Part shown: positions 63,868 through 64,000 of the stretch, piece by piece
Numbering within the stretch: position 1 is the first letter of the stretch
Layout: the number at the start of each line of letters is the position of its first letter
Program-made: the position numbers and the translations under genes
NCBI RefSeq assembly: GCF_050596425.1
Contig: NZ_CP192292.1
Coordinates: 1,798,001-1,862,000 of the forward strand
DNA length: 64,000 nucleotides
DNA from: G963665925 sp050596425
GTDB lineage: Bacteria > Bacillota > Clostridia > Peptostreptococcales > Acidaminobacteraceae
Direction: 5' to 3'
The notes under the pieces: model-generated
The model's input: only the letters and a program-made list of their open reading frames with translations
Told to the model about the DNA's origin: nothing
The model's database searches: none

Positions 63868-63893
63868 TGTAGATAAAATAGAGAAGGCGAGTG

Positions 63894-64000
63894 ATGAAAA
63901 TGTCAGTAACGATTAAAGATGTTGCGAAGAAAGCTAATGTATCAATTTCAACGGTTTCGCGAGTTATTAACGATTCAAAACCCGTGAGTGATGAAATTAA
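63894..64000 (+). CDS. LacI-family regulator, N-terminus only (runs off window)
   Basis: Truncated by the right edge. The first 35 residues are the LacI helix-turn-helix (TIKDVAKKANVSISTVSRVI). The ATG at 63894 follows AAGGCGA; ATG 63900 is an alternative. It starts 26 bp after the giant sensor gene without a terminator between. Confidence 0.9.
   Translation, partial: MKMSVTIKDVAKKANVSISTVSRVINDSKPVSDEI

Overview
The window looks like a chromosomal segment of a low-to-moderate GC, anaerobic, fermentative Firmicute of the class Clostridia. The pointers are strong AGGAGG-type ribosome binding sites, two T-box leaders, sigma-A promoters (TTGACA/TATAAT), a bcd-etfB-etfA electron-transfer block, a clostridial-type glutamine synthetase, formiminotetrahydrofolate cyclodeaminase, DegV, an AI-2E/YtvI-like membrane protein and several c-di-GMP proteins. 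I see no rRNA, tRNA, CRISPR array, prophage, transposase or plasmid functions. Species cannot be fixed from the sequence.

Layout. 1-395: the promoter and isoleucine-type T-box leader of a minus-strand gene that lies off the left edge, divergent from a PepD dipeptidase. 2-16 kb: a malto-oligosaccharide system, with a sugar-ABC ATPase, a CdaR-like regulator, binding protein and two permeases, a LacI regulator, and on the opposite strand maltose phosphorylase and glucan phosphorylase, then beta-phosphoglucomutase. TGCAA-N4-TTGCA operators in front of malE and malP (and half-sites before pgmB) tie these to one LacI regulon. Uptake is followed by phosphorolysis, which saves ATP. 16-19 kb: PlsC, a CheY-like receiver and an HD-GYP response regulator. 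19-22 kb: bcd-etfBA with Rex-like operators. 22-29 kb: a lipoprotein, a membrane diguanylate cyclase, T-box-controlled asnS, and an Hpt/receiver pair. 28-32 kb: threonine dehydrogenase, imidazolonepropionase and formimino-THF cyclodeaminase, part of amino-acid fermentation. 32-40 kb: DegV, a cupin-PocR-histidine kinase with its AraC-type response regulator, then a serine-synthesis block (aminotransferase, serA, DUF1015) behind a leader RNA that contains a terminator, then a patatin. 40-46 kb: glutamine synthetase, YtvI-like permease and fabI with a FapR-like operator. 46-54 kb: two pseudouridine synthases, a MacAB/FtsX-type export operon ending in a nucleoid-associated protein gene, and aroQ. 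54-58 kb: a structured RNA candidate, a MocR-type regulator, and the bactofilin/M23 peptidase pair. 58-64 kb: MarR, then a 1789-residue pseudokinase-ATPase-TPR-GAF-GGDEF-GAF protein, then the start of another LacI regulator.

The least expected structures are: (i) a dispersed palindromic repeat family (five copies, all intergenic) with two related but distinct ends built on CTTGCAAAAT; (ii) the giant pseudokinase/GGDEF sensor; (iii) a structured RNA near 54.2-54.4 kb; (iv) an orphan leader RNA upstream of the serine block; and (v) a group of terminators that share the same stem arm. Three of the predicted c-di-GMP enzymes (HD-GYP and two GGDEF proteins with intact active and I-sites) lie within 45 kb.
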